DNA from: Themeda triandra | Taxonomy: Eukaryota; Streptophyta; Magnoliopsida; Poales; Poaceae | Assembly: GCA_018135685.1 (NCBI GenBank) | Contig: JAENPR010000348.1 | Coordinates: 62,001 to 126,000 of the forward strand | Direction: 5' to 3' | Length of the DNA stretch: 64,000 bases | Shown: positions 31,901 to 42,345 of the stretch, one piece after another | Position numbering within the stretch: position 1 is the first letter of the stretch | Layout: the number at the start of each line of letters is the position of its first letter | Position numbers and translations under genes: made by a program | The notes under the pieces: model-generated | Database searches by the model: none | Told to the model about the DNA's origin: nothing | The model's input: only the letters and a program-made list of their open reading frames with translations

Positions 31901-33086
31901 GGGCTCATGAAATTTCCTGGGTCCGCCTCTGCGTGTTGCAATAGCAATAGCTCTTACATCACCAGAATGTAAAGGAACTCGTTTCTAAATACATTGGATA
32001 GCCAACAGGAATAATCACAAGAAATGCAAAGGAAATATAGGCAAGTACAACTGTTTACTGATCACAAAATCATACAAACCACACTATTCCTTTGAGCTTT
32101 GGTAAGAGGTCGGCTCAATACTAAAATAAAATTAGAATGAAGAAATACACTGGAATAAAGATTCAAGGGACCCACAAATCTAATGTACCTATCACTATCA
32201 GTATAGAATTACTTTCGGATCATTGTTTCTTTCTTTCTTTTTGATTGAAAAACAACTTCATCTTTCTAAACGATGCCGTAACTGCAATAGCTCTTCCATC
32301 ACCCCAGAAACTCATTGCAAGATAACCTTAATCTCAACAGAGCAAAGTGCAACAAACCCTTGTTCAACCAACACAAGATGGCACATGACATGAGGGGTGG
32401 AACTACCTGTACTCGTTGGCCCTATAAAATTTGGAAAAATGCCATACAAATCGGCGATTAACCATTAGGTTTAACTGGTGATCAGTGAGGCTGAGCATGG
32501 TCACTTCGGTGGATGGCTGCGCCCTGATTAGCATTCTCATGTGCATCATCTATGGCATTCGTTTCCATAGACAGGCGGAGGAAATTTTAATATTCTCTGA
32601 TTCACCCGATCCGATACTAAAATCACTGAATGGGTCGACCCTCAGAAATTTGTTTGCATAAATTTGCCAAATGTCACCCACAAATCCAGTGAGCGAAAGC
32701 GGGAGCGATGGAAGGAACTAACCATACGTGTCGAGCGACGTCGCGACCATCAGCGCCCCGGAGCCGAACCTGGAGGCCAGCGCCAGCGAGAGGGAGAAGT
32801 CCCCGTCGCCGACGGTCAGTATGCTCTGCATCGACGAGTAGTCCTTGAGCCACTTCTCCTCCTCCCCCTCCTCCTCCTCCCCTTCCACGGCGGTCGCCGC
32901 TGGCACCCCATCCGTTGGCCCCGCCGCCGCTAGTCCGTCCCCTATCGCCCCCATTCCCGGCACCGACACTCGCTCCGCCGGCCGCGGTTCCTCCTTCTCC
33001 GCCACCTCCGACGTCGTTTGCCCGCCCCCGCTGCCCATCGCCTGCGCGGCGTGCCCTGCCGCCGGCGAGGCCACCCCCGCTGCCAT
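28958..33086 (-). CDS. BMT5-like (DUF2431) Rossmann methyltransferase with long Pro/Gln-rich tail
   Basis: Three exons: 32723-33086, 30775-30973, 28958-29882; phases 1 and 2 match and give 495 codons. The fold is that of yeast Bmt5, a 25S rRNA uridine-N3 methyltransferase; plant members are uncharacterised. Visible: KWLKDYSSMQSILTVGDGDFS (about residues 78-98) with the SAM-binding loop, ATSLDTYEAL, KRMKFHTDL, RFDRIVFNFPHAGF, then LHKKLLRDFFSNARHLL, GEIHVRHKTG and CTFKFQIGD ending the domain near residue 285. The remaining 210 residues form a Pro/Gln/Leu-rich tail with two 55-residue repeats (GLPGH, IPGPS, APxGIPLPI). The N-terminal 75 residues are Gly/Glu-rich and low complexity; the start is the first ATG, but an ATG at residue 17 or 45 is possible. 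Introns are 1.75 kb and 0.9 kb. Expected in nucleus or nucleolus by family, not by sequence signal. Confidence 0.8.
29026..29340. repeat. Tandem repeat, 165-bp unit, two copies, coding
   Basis: CATGTCCTGGCAGACC occurs at 29026 and 29191, a 165-bp step, and the following sequence repeats with some change. It encodes the two 55-residue repeats of the methyltransferase tail in frame. Confidence 0.85.
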
Positions 33087-34270
33087 GCGCGCGGCGTGGC
33101 TGGCCTGCAGGTCCTAGTGTACGGTGATTGGACTCGAGTCAATCGGAGTTATGGCGGCGTCTGCCGACGACACGACTTCGCCGAAACCGCTCCGACTGAC
33201 ACGACGAACGATGGACTGCCTGACATGTGGTCCCATCAGATTGAAGTTCGCACGCTCGAAATTATCGTAGGCATGGCTAGTTTTAGACGACCCGCACCGG
33301 GGGCCTGGACAGGAAACGGTAAAACGACACATCGGATATGGCGTCGCTCGTAGCGTGGGAGGCGCTGCAGCGGGAAACGGTAAAACGCCAGGTCATCTGG
33401 AATCTTGCCCAGCGAACGCTAGATTTGGCGATGTACCGGGAGAAACGCTACGCCTGCCCGGCCCCACCACGCCCCCACCACGGCCTCGGCGGCTCGGCGC
33501 GCTGCGCTTCCGCTCCGCCGCCGCGCCGGACGCCGAGGAAGCTCGCCGCGCCGCCGATTCGGGCCGGTCTGCGACCATTGTCGTCGCGGGGATGGAAGGA
33601 GAGAGGCCCGCCGGAAGGGGAGCAGAGGTGGAGCCTTGTGCGATGGCGAGGAAGACGGCCATGGCCGTTGGTGCGGACTGATCGGGACGCCGCGGCATCG
33701 ACCAAAAAGACGACGGGGAAGCCATGGCCGTCGATGCGGAGCCGCCATGCTCGGCACCGCCTCCATCCGCCGTGTCCGTAGGGGAGCTCGAGATGGTGAA
33801 GGGGCCTGGCCGCCGCTACCCTCATCGCCGGCGCGCGCAGGACGACGAGCCGCACGAGCTGCCTCGCCATGGCCGCCCGCCGCGCCGCGCCGACGAGCTC
33901 GCGAGGCCGGAGAAGAAGCCGCCGCGCTGCCGAGCTCGCGAGGCCGGAGAAGAAGCCACCGCGGCCATGGCCGCCCACTGCGCCGCCTCGCCATGGCCAC
34001 CCGCCGCCGCCGCCCCGTGGAGCTCGCGGCCACGGAGAGGCCGCCGGCGATGGAGAGGCCGCCGGCGAGCTCACGGCCATGGTGTGCTCCCGCGAGGCGG
34101 GCCGCTGGCGCGCCCACCCGGGATGGCCGTCGGGCTGCCTCGGCGCCGGGAAGCTCCATCGTCCTCCTCGCCTGGAACAAACGGATAGAGGAGAGAGAAT
34201 GGTGAGGGAGGAAGGGAAGGTGAGAGGGGAAAAAATAAAAAATAAACTGACGTACGGGTCCCACGTGATA
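33087..34270. other. Promoter side of methyltransferase 1, then GC-rich low-complexity block
   Basis: 33087-33360 is presumably the promoter and leader (minus strand). 33360-34260 is very GC-rich with open frames in most frames on both strands (for example 33419-34264 minus). Their translations are Arg/Ala/Pro-rich without known motifs and overlap each other, so I call none. It may be the first-exon or leader remnant of a transposon. Confidence 0.45.
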
Positions 34271-34383
34271 GAGTACACTGTAAAAGTTTCATGAGTGCGG
34301 AAGAAATTGGTATAGGGGAGAGAATCTTGATGACCGGGATTAATATTCCTTTTAGAGTACACCGTAAAAGTTTCATGAGTGCG
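34271..34383 (+). repeat. Direct repeat of about 29 bp
   Basis: GAGTACAC(T/C)GTAAAAG followed by TTTCATGAGTGCGG occurs at 34271-34300 and 34355-34383, 84 bp apart. It could be a footprint of a small insertion or a local duplication. Confidence 0.7.
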
Positions 34384-34399
34384 GGTAGTCTTAGTCGAC

Positions 34400-35407
34400 A
34401 GAACATTACAGTTGTTTAGGGTGAAAATATCTTAAATTTAACTAATAAAAGTGTATGTTAAAAAATCATAATGTCAAATAATTATCATTAAATATAATAT
34501 GAGTTTATAGTACATTTTTCTGGTACATGATTATTTTTATCATATATCTGATCAAACTTGTATTTTTTGGATAGAGGTACTTTAACTATAAGAATATAAT
34601 GAGACGTATTTTTTGGATAGAGGTAGTGTATGAATAGTTTCACATTTTGCAAGAATTAAACAATTATGTTTATGTGCTCTTCCTGCATTTCTAGTGCGGC
34701 TCATCTCAATTCTTGCTCTCTTTTTTTTCTATTTTGTTTCCTGACTCAGGATGAATGGCGTCATATGAGCCCCTTTGAATTGTAGAAAAAACAAATAAAA
34801 AGTGTAGAACTTTCATTCCTATGGATAGAGTTACTGTAGCAGAGTTTGGTTCTCAAGAACGCTAGTAGGAAAAACATAGTAAACTTTCCTCCGTCTTTGA
34901 TTTGATAGGAAAACAATAGGAAAACAAAGCATCCACTCCGACCTCACTATTTCTTGTTCCTGTGTTTTTTTCTGAGATTCATCTTGACACCTATTCCTAC
35001 AATATTCATGTGTTTTTTTCATTTATCCGTTTCGTATAAGCATTACTGCCATATTACCGTGTTCTTCCTATGCCTGCACAGGGGGCCTAGTATGCAAATA
35101 TTCTTCAAAACCACTCAGATATGATGGTTGTTGTTATCTTCTTTTCAATACTTAAACATATTTTGGTTTTCTAGATAAAATTGGTACAGTAAACTAACAA
35201 TATCATAACGGGTAAAAGGAGCTAGGTAGACATTTTTATAAACACTACCAGATATTACAATCAACATTGAGCAAGGCAGTCCTACTGCAAAAACAGACAC
35301 GGCTGTTCTGGACACTGATCAGCTTTCCTTGTGCTGCTGTGGTCCGTTTTTGCTACACAAAAGTGGCCCTACCTGGAGTCTGTTGAGGCCAAGTTCGTAT
35401 TTCCATT
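34400..35407. other. AT-rich spacer between the two methyltransferase genes
   Basis: No gene recognised. ATTTTTTGGATAGAGGTA occurs twice (34564 and 34607), a small local repeat. Confidence 0.5.
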
Positions 35408-36028
35408 TCATGCTCCTGAGATTTTGAACTTGAACGTGCAAGAAGGATTTAGTTTGAATGGCTTGTCACAGTTTACACCATCTCCTTTCCTTTGGTGGTA
35501 GCCGGGATAGGCTTCTTTGTGAAAGCGAACTTTCTCAGTCAGAAGAAGAGAACATTCGGAAGCTAGGCCCCCAAGGTCCCAGCTGTCGTATGGGTGTCCG
35601 ATCTTGTGGCTGACATGGATTTCGCCATGGCGCCCAAGCAGGTGGCGCGCGCTGCTGAAAAAGCCAGACACAAGTTCCTTGTGCGAACTACAGATCATAG
35701 TGACAGAGCAGATAGTTAGTATGATAAGTTGATAACTGAGAAATTATCTGATGGAAAAACACACAAGTTCATACTTCATAGTGACACAAGTCCCTTGTGC
35801 GAATGCGAACTACAGATCATAGTGAAAAACAAGTTCCTTGTGAGAACTACAGATCATAGCTAGTGACAGGGCAGATCATAGCGACAAGTTCCAAACCTAC
35901 CATTTCAAATGTATATGGAAAAGCTTCTACTTACACGTCACTGTAATAGTCATAGTAATACACAATAGTGTTCTTTATTCTTGTTGCACTAAAGTTTGTT
36001 GTTATCTTTTTTCCCTTGAGGACAATTT

Positions 36029-36305
36029 GTAGTCATGAACTCTTTTGTAGGAACAATAAGAAAGAGAAAAATTTGTAGTCATGAACTCTTTTGTAGGAAC
36101 AATAAGAAAGAGAAAAATTCGTAGTCATGAACTCTTTTGTAGGAACAATAAGAAAGAGAAATTTGTAGTCATGAACTCTTTTGTAGGAACAATTTGTAGT
36201 CATGAACAATTTGTAGTCATGAACTCTTTTGTAGGAACAATTTGAGTTACAGTACCTAGTAAATTTGAAAGAGAACAATTTGTAGTCATGAACTCTTTTG
36301 TGGGA
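36029..36305. repeat. Minisatellite of 44-47 bp units in intron 2
   Basis: GTAGTCATGAACTCTTTTG followed by (T)AGGAACAAT recurs about six times, with some units cut to 22-30 bp. It sits in the intron of the second methyltransferase, downstream of exon 2. Repeating ORFs on the minus strand (YKRVHDYK) come from it and are not coding. Confidence 0.9.
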
Positions 36306-36780
36306 ACAATAAGACAGATTATCATGCAAAAGTCCAAATATGAAGAAGAACAAGGGCCAAACATACTCGATCATGTGCACCTCATACTCTTTTCCTCTGA
36401 AACCTGCGTGAGGAAAATTAAAGATGACTCGATCAAACCGTCTGTTCTTCAGGTAAGTGTGATGCTTCATCGTTTTCACATTGATGCCATGCAAAACCCT
36501 AGCCCCCAATGTTTTCAGCTCCATTATATTTGACTCTGCTTTTCTGTACTTGGTCGTCAGAGCCCCTGAAAAGGATGTTTACCCACAGAAAATGCAGACA
36601 AATTAGAGGAATACAGCGAATGAATGAATATCAAATCTCACACACTGCATTACATGACTCCTATGATTATGAGCTTAGTTGACCATATCAACTCAATGCA
36701 TATAGATATTGCTCAAAAAAAAAAACAATGCATACAGATTACAGATGAAGGGGTCAAGGGCCAAAATTAGATCGAAGATT

Positions 36781-37237
36781 AAAGGTCCCCTGCGGCCCTG
36801 CCCCACCCAACAGTGGGTCCTACAGAAATTGCTTTAGTGGCTTTACCTATATCTATATCTCCCTTGACAGGAAAATAACTGTTGAAATAATAAAGTGGGT
36901 TACAAAGGTGTAAAAACCTTATCTGCGTATTAAAAAGGTGTAGAAAACATAGGAAAGCACCAGAGAGGTTACTCTTTAAAAAAAGTTTAAATAGGTGAAC
37001 ATGAGAACGGATCATGAATACGTAAGAACTGGGTAACCTATACAATACCAAAAAAAAAAGGAAAAGATGACGACCTAAGCTACACATGATGAGAGAAGCA
37101 GAAGCAGAAGCCGAGTGTATACCAAAGCCTTCTTAAAACAGCACACTATCACATATGTACGGCTCCATTGTGTTAAAAACCAGAAGACAAAGAAATGTTG
37201 GGGGGGGGAGACGGGCACGCACAGGGTAGATGGGGAG
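36781..37237. other. Intron 1 of second methyltransferase, no separate gene
   Basis: AT-rich intronic sequence with poly(A)/poly(T) runs and a G10 run at 37199-37208. Nothing else supported. Confidence 0.45.
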
Positions 37238-37487
37238 CTACACAGTACACATGATGAGAAACCAGAACCAATCAGCAAACTGAGCATAGGTGTCGAGGGA
37301 CGTGGCCACGAGGTTGGCACCGGAGCCGAACGCGGTGGCCAGCGCCAGCGAGAAGGAGAAGTCTCCGTCGCCGACGATGAGAATGGCCTGCGCAGAGGAG
37401 CAATGCTTCACCCTTTTCTCTCCTGTCTTCGGCTTCGCCATCCCAGCAAGGCAGCAGCCTCAAATGGCGCCTTCTAGATTCGCACAA

Positions 37488-37775
37488 CACTGCCCACCGT
37501 ATCACCGCCGGAAATGGCGAAACCGGCGGTGATAACTCATCACAGCCGGTGCCAAGCTCGACGAAGCCTGACCCGCGTCAGGCAGCGAAGGCACCGGCTG
37601 TGATGAGTATATTACTGCCGGCTCATGTCTAGAACCGCAGTGATTCGTATATTACTACCGGCTCGTGTGCAGAGCCGGCAGTGATAGTTATGGCAACTAT
37701 CACCGCCGGTTCTAGCCAGGCGCCGGCCGTGGTAATCTCAATCGCCGCCGGCGTCTGGCAAGAACCGGCAGTGGC
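37488..37775. repeat. CCGGC hairpin array
   Basis: Several inverted repeats with arms such as ACCGCCGG/CCGGCGGT and ACTGCCGGCT/AGCCGGCAGT. Same design as 8428-8889 but less regular. Confidence 0.75.
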
Positions 37776-38574
37776 CAGATTCATCTTTTTTTTTTCATTC
37801 GGATTGCTTTCTTCCTCACCGAGTACATTCTTGTTTTCTTCCTCATCTTTTTTTTCATTACATATAAATAAATAAAAACGAAGAATCATAAGACCAACTT
37901 AATAATAATTTTTTGCATTACATATGAATAGAATTCTTGTACGAATTCTGCATTACATAGAGGATCGATTATATTCTAATAAATACTATTAAAGATCGAC
38001 GACGGCGCCGCCGCGATCACCGCCCCGCCGCCGCCGCCGACGGCCTTAACGGCGGGCCGCCGCCACGGCCGCCTCGGCGACCCGCATGGGGCCGCGCCGC
38101 CGCGCGGCAGCGCTTCACGGAGCGCGCGTCGGCCTCATTCTCGGCCCGAAGCGGGCCGCCCGCTCCACCTCCACCTCCCGCCGGAGCGAGGCAGCCTCCA
38201 CCTCCGCCTCCCTACGCCGGCCCGCTCCGGGCGAGTTGCGCGCGCGGGGCTTGATTGTGGTTCTCCGGCGTGCGCACCTGGAAGTTACCCCGTCCTCTGC
38301 GGCCGCCGCCGCGGCCGCCGCCTGCATTCATCGTCGTCGGAGCAGGGGATCGTAGGTGAAAGAGTAGTATGAGGAGAAAGAAAGCGCCTGGTGAAGACGC
38401 CAAAGTCGAATGGCGCAGCTTTATAAAGGTCACCGAGCGTGGGCGGTTCAGTTCCCCATTGCCGCTTGCAGTTCCCCATGCTCCCTTGCGCTTCAGTTCC
38501 CACGCAGCCGCGAGGAAGACGAAGCATCCGGTAATTAATTCCGGCTTGGTCCCAACCGACAGGGATGTATATAG

Positions 38575-38732
38575 TATCACTGCCGGGTCGAACCACAGTC
38601 CGGCAGTACTTGATTTCATCGCTGCCGGCGCTTGCCACCAGCCGGCAGTGATTACGAAACCTTTATGTCCCGTCAAGACATCACTGCCGGTTCGTGGATA
38701 CGACCGGCAGTGATGTTTTGACAAGACATAAA
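38575..38732. repeat. CCGGC hairpins with a 30-bp-arm palindrome
   Basis: ATCACTGCCGGGT and relatives form three hairpins. The last is exceptional: 38662-38691 and 38703-38732 pair over 30 bases with about three mismatches, around an 11-base loop. Confidence 0.85.
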
Positions 38733-39290
38733 GCCTTGTACCATCGTCCTCTGCTTTCCTCCTCAGTCCATTCCAGAACAGAGGAGCGCGCGCGGGCCAT
38801 TTTCTCCATTGTTGCGGCACCTGAAAACCGTGAGCTAGGACTTGAATTTTGAAGAATGCCTTGATCATTTTGCTTCACTGTTAGTCACAAGCATCCACTC
38901 CTTTGGTTTTCTAGCTTCAATCTATGTTTTGATGGCTACATTGCTTGCTTGATTCTCATTATAGTTCATTGTAGTTCTTCCTCTCTCCTAAGGAGAGCAA
39001 ATTCGGTGGGAACATTGTGCTAGGATTCCATCATCTCCATCATCCAAGAAGCTAGGTTGGTGATATATCTTAGAAAATTTTATGGTTTGATCAAGATGAT
39101 TGTTAGTATGTGATGCTCGAATTAGTTAATTTTGTCGGAGTAGAGTAGATTACTTTACAATTTTGTTAAATTATTTAAGTGGACACATTCTTTGGAGCTA
39201 CCTTGTTCATTTTTTTCATAATTAATCCATAATTTTGTCCATGAAGCTAATTCACTAGGTACTACTTTTTCTTCTTTTGTTTTGTGCGAG
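38733..39290. other. Presumed 5' leader of TNP2 gene, no ORF
   Basis: AT-rich sequence between the hairpins and the first transposase codons. No known feature seen. Confidence 0.4.
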
Positions 39291-42200
39291 ATGGATCGAA
39301 AGTGGATGAATCGCCTCGAACGGACAATCTTTTTATGAAAGGCGTAAGAGATTTTTGCAAAGCTGCGGTAGCTCACGCCGGGGTTGGGAAGATGATCTTA
39401 CGCCCATGCAAAGATTGCATGAATGTTAGGATGATTTTGAATCCAGGCACTATCAAATCGCACTTGCAAATGAGGGGGTTCATGCCAAACTATACGACAT
39501 GGTGTCACCATGGGGAAGTTCTGTTTTTGATGCGAGAGGGAAACAATGATGATGTGGACATGGCTGATGTGCACCACGACGATGATGACGATGATCCCAT
39601 TGTAAACCCGGAACCTATTCTTTGAGGTGCTTAGGAATACGCTAGCGGATGACACGGCGAGAAGAAGATGGCATTTCTTTGATGCTCCGTAATGCGAATA
39701 CCGGGTTTCTTAGTGGTATTCAACTTAAAAAGTTAGAGAAAATGAGAGAGGATGCCAAGACACCATTGTTCAAGCATTGTCCTATGAGTAAATTGGAAGC
39801 CACCATCATGTTGTTAGAGTTCAAATCTACAAACGGCTTGAGCGATACGGGCTTTGATGACTTGTTAGGTAAACTAGGGAAAATACTCCTGCAGACAGTG
39901 GGCTACCGAAAATACATACCAGGCCAAGCAAATGATCTCGCCCCTTGGACTTGAGGTTGAACGAATACACGTGTGTTACAATGATCGCATATTGTACCGC
40001 GGCAAATACATTGACCTGGATAATTGCCCCATTTGTAATCATCCACGGTACAAGGCGAGCCGTCGGAGGAGGAGGAGGGTACGAAGACGAGAGGAGGCCC
40101 CATAAAGGTCGCCGGTACTTCCCTATAGAACCACGGATACGTAGGCTATTCGCATGTGCGAAGAGACGGCCAAGCCGCTGCGCGGCATGGTGAGGACCGT
40201 AAGAACGACGGCATCGAGGCATCCTGCCGATGGACGGGACTGGAGGACTCTGAAAACCATGTTCTATAAGGAAATCGGTGGAGATGTAACGAACCTTTGG
40301 GTTGCATTGAGCACGGATGGGATGAATCCTTTTGACCAGGTTAGAAGCACTCATAGCACATGGCCCGTGACGCTCTGTATATACAACCTTCCGCCTCACC
40401 TCGTTATGAAGCGGTCGTACATCCAGATGCCATTACTGATCCAAGGCCCAAAGCAACCCGGGAATGACATCGACACTTACCTAGAGCCAGTTGTCGATGA
40501 ACTACTGGATCTGTTCAAGAAGGGTGTTGAGCATGTTTGGGATGAGTACAAAAAGGAAGAAATTGTTCAAGGTGGTACTTGTGGTTACAATCACCGACCT
40601 TCCGGGCGAGGTTCCTTGTCCGGAGAGAAGACAAAAGGCTATACAGGTTGTATCGAGTGCCTAGACGAAAGCGATGCGGTACACCTACCCAATAACTCAA
40701 AAATGGTTATATTGGGGCACCGTAAGTTCCCGCCTATTAAACACAGATTCGAAAAAACAAGATAAATTTTGATGGACATGTTGAGACACGCAAGCCTCCT
40801 AAGTATCAAAACGGGAAACGAGATACTTTGCGAACTTAACAAAGCGGACGTTGTTCTTGGCAAGGGGCAAGGGGCTAAAAAAGCGCCCGAGGAGAGCATC
40901 TCGGAAGAAAAAATCAAGTATTTTGGAAACTACCTTTGGCCATTTTTGTCTATACGCCCTGTCTTGATCCCATGCACGTTACTAAAAACGTGTGCTTTCA
41001 CACACTTAACACCTTGATGAAACAGGGGGACACATAAGGATTCGTACGACACGTGCAAAGACATGGAGTATTTGGGAATCAGCGTAGCCGCATCCCGTGG
41101 TTCAAGAAAATGGCCAATATAAACTTCCGGTTGCGTCTTGGACACTAAGCAAGAAAGAGCAGGAGATGTTAATTTCATTCTTCGATAAACTAAAAGTTCC
41201 GGCGGACTCTTGTGCAAACCCAAAGAGGCTAGTGAACAAGAAAGAACGCAAGTTCAACTATGGACCTATGAAGGCCCATGACTTGTCATGTCATTATGAC
41301 TCAATTTCTCCCAGTACCGCCTTGCGTGGTATCCCGATGGAAGATGTTCGCAAAGTGGTCACAAAGTTGTCTTTGGTTCATGAATGCGATCTCGAAAAAG
41401 GTCATTGATCCGAGCACGCTACAACAGCTATAGGACGACATTGCTAAAGTTCTCTCTCGGTTTAGAGATGCAATTTCCACCAACTTACTTTGATATGTCG
41501 GTCCATCTTCTCATTCACCTAGTTGACCAAATAAGAGCACTTGGTCCAATGTACCTACATCGAGATGTTCCCTTTCGAAAGGTTGATGAAAGTTTTCAGG
41601 AAGTATGTTAGGAACAAATTCAGACCGAGAAGGGAGCATGGTTGAGGGATGGTCAACGGAGGAGTCCATTGAATTCCGCACAAATTATATGGACATCAAC
41701 AAGGCGGGAGTTCCCGAGTCCCGTCACCAAGGCGGACTAGGTGGCAAAGGCACACTAGGTAGGAAACCGTGTACGGTAGATGACTATGTGTCTTGGACAC
41801 GTGCTCAATTCTTTGTTCTCCGGCAAGCCAAGGAGGTGATGCCATACATTGAAGAACACCGTCAAGAGTTGCTACGTAATTATCCGCAAAGGTTACGGGC
41901 TTGGCATCATAAAAAACATAAAATTGAATTTGTTGACTGGTTGCGACGTCGCTTGCTTACAGTAACATTGGGTAATCAAGTACTGGACAAATTAGCCAGG
42001 GGGCCTTCTAGTCACTTTGTTAAGTACCAGGGATATGAGGTCAATGGTTTCACATTTTTCACCGAAAAGCAAGATGAAAAGAGTGCAAATCAGAATAGTG
42101 GTGTTTGTTTCAATGCTGAAGACGAAGACGGCAATGTGATTGAGACATACTATGGTGTCATAGAGGAGTACGAGATATGGGAGCTATCGTATGGCTTGGT

Positions 42201-42345
42201 GCAGGTAGCCCTTTTTCACTGCAAGTGGGTCCATCTAAACGAAATCAAGAAAGAACCAGATGGGTTGACTATAGTTGACCTTAAAAAGACTGCATACAAA
42301 GACGACCCCTTCATCCTCGCAAAAGATGCAATGCAAGTGTTCTAC
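39291..42345 (+). pseudogene. CACTA TNP2-type transposase, copy A, C-terminus missing
   Basis: Starts MDRKWMNRLER, then after a shift MKGVRDFCKAAVAHAG, CKDCMN and SHLQMRGFMPNYTTW (transposase-associated N-terminal domain). KLEKMREDAKTPLFKHCPMS and GDVTNLWVALSTDGMNPF, STHSTWPVTLCIYNLPPHL and PKQPGNDIDTYLEPVVDEL mark the TNP2 catalytic region. MLISFFDKLKVPADS and PTYFDMSVHLLIHLVDQI mark DUF4218, and VKYQGYEVNGFTF to FHCKWV mark DUF4216. This is the DNA-cutting transposase of CACTA elements. The frame is broken by many small indels and stops (for example near 40130, 40850, 41440 and 41600), and the gene stops abruptly near 42346, at the join to another element. The last 55 or so codons seen in copy B are absent. 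Confidence 0.85.

Larger units (their letters stand above)
35408..37441 (-). pseudogene. Second BMT5-like (DUF2431) methyltransferase, short, first splice donor lost
   Basis: Tandem paralogue of the 28958-33086 gene. Exon 1 (37285-37441) encodes MAKPKTGEKRVKHCSS then AILIVGDGDFSFSLALAT and ATSLDTY. Exon 2 (36367-36565) has GARVLHGINVKTMK, RFDRVIFNFPHAGF and HMI, and is 199 bp like its paralogue. Exon 3 (35408-35687) runs from SHKELVSGFFSSARHLL to CTFKFKISGA and stop, so it lacks the repeat tail. The phase-1 donor after exon 1 should be G|GT but reads G|CT (37284-37283). The nearest GT (37280-37279) gives the wrong phase. As written the first exon runs on to a stop at 37238. Exon 3 could join through a normal AG. 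The catalytic-type domain is otherwise whole, so this is a recently broken gene or one with unusual splicing. Confidence 0.7.
37488..38732 (-). mobile_element. Short CACTA derivative beside the methyltransferase promoter
   Basis: Hairpin-rich ends (37488-37775 and about 38575-38732) flank a GC-rich interior. On the minus strand the order is hairpins, a TATA-like TTATAAAG near 38421, then a GC-rich Arg/Gly-rich leader (38350-38000). This repeats the order seen at 58100-58950 on the plus strand. No transposase is inside, so it is an internally deleted copy. CACTG at 37488 could be one terminus (preceding bases CAA), but I could not confirm the other. It lies about 50 bp upstream of the start of the second methyltransferase. 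Confidence 0.55.

Noticed and set aside
33419..34264. 281-codon minus-strand ORF
   Set aside because: Arg/Ala/Pro-rich, overlapped by equally long frames in other phases and on the other strand; no motif. GC-rich sequence simply lacks stop codons.
36033..36524. Protein with repeated YKRVHDYK motif
   Set aside because: It is methyltransferase exon 2 read through its donor into an intronic minisatellite.
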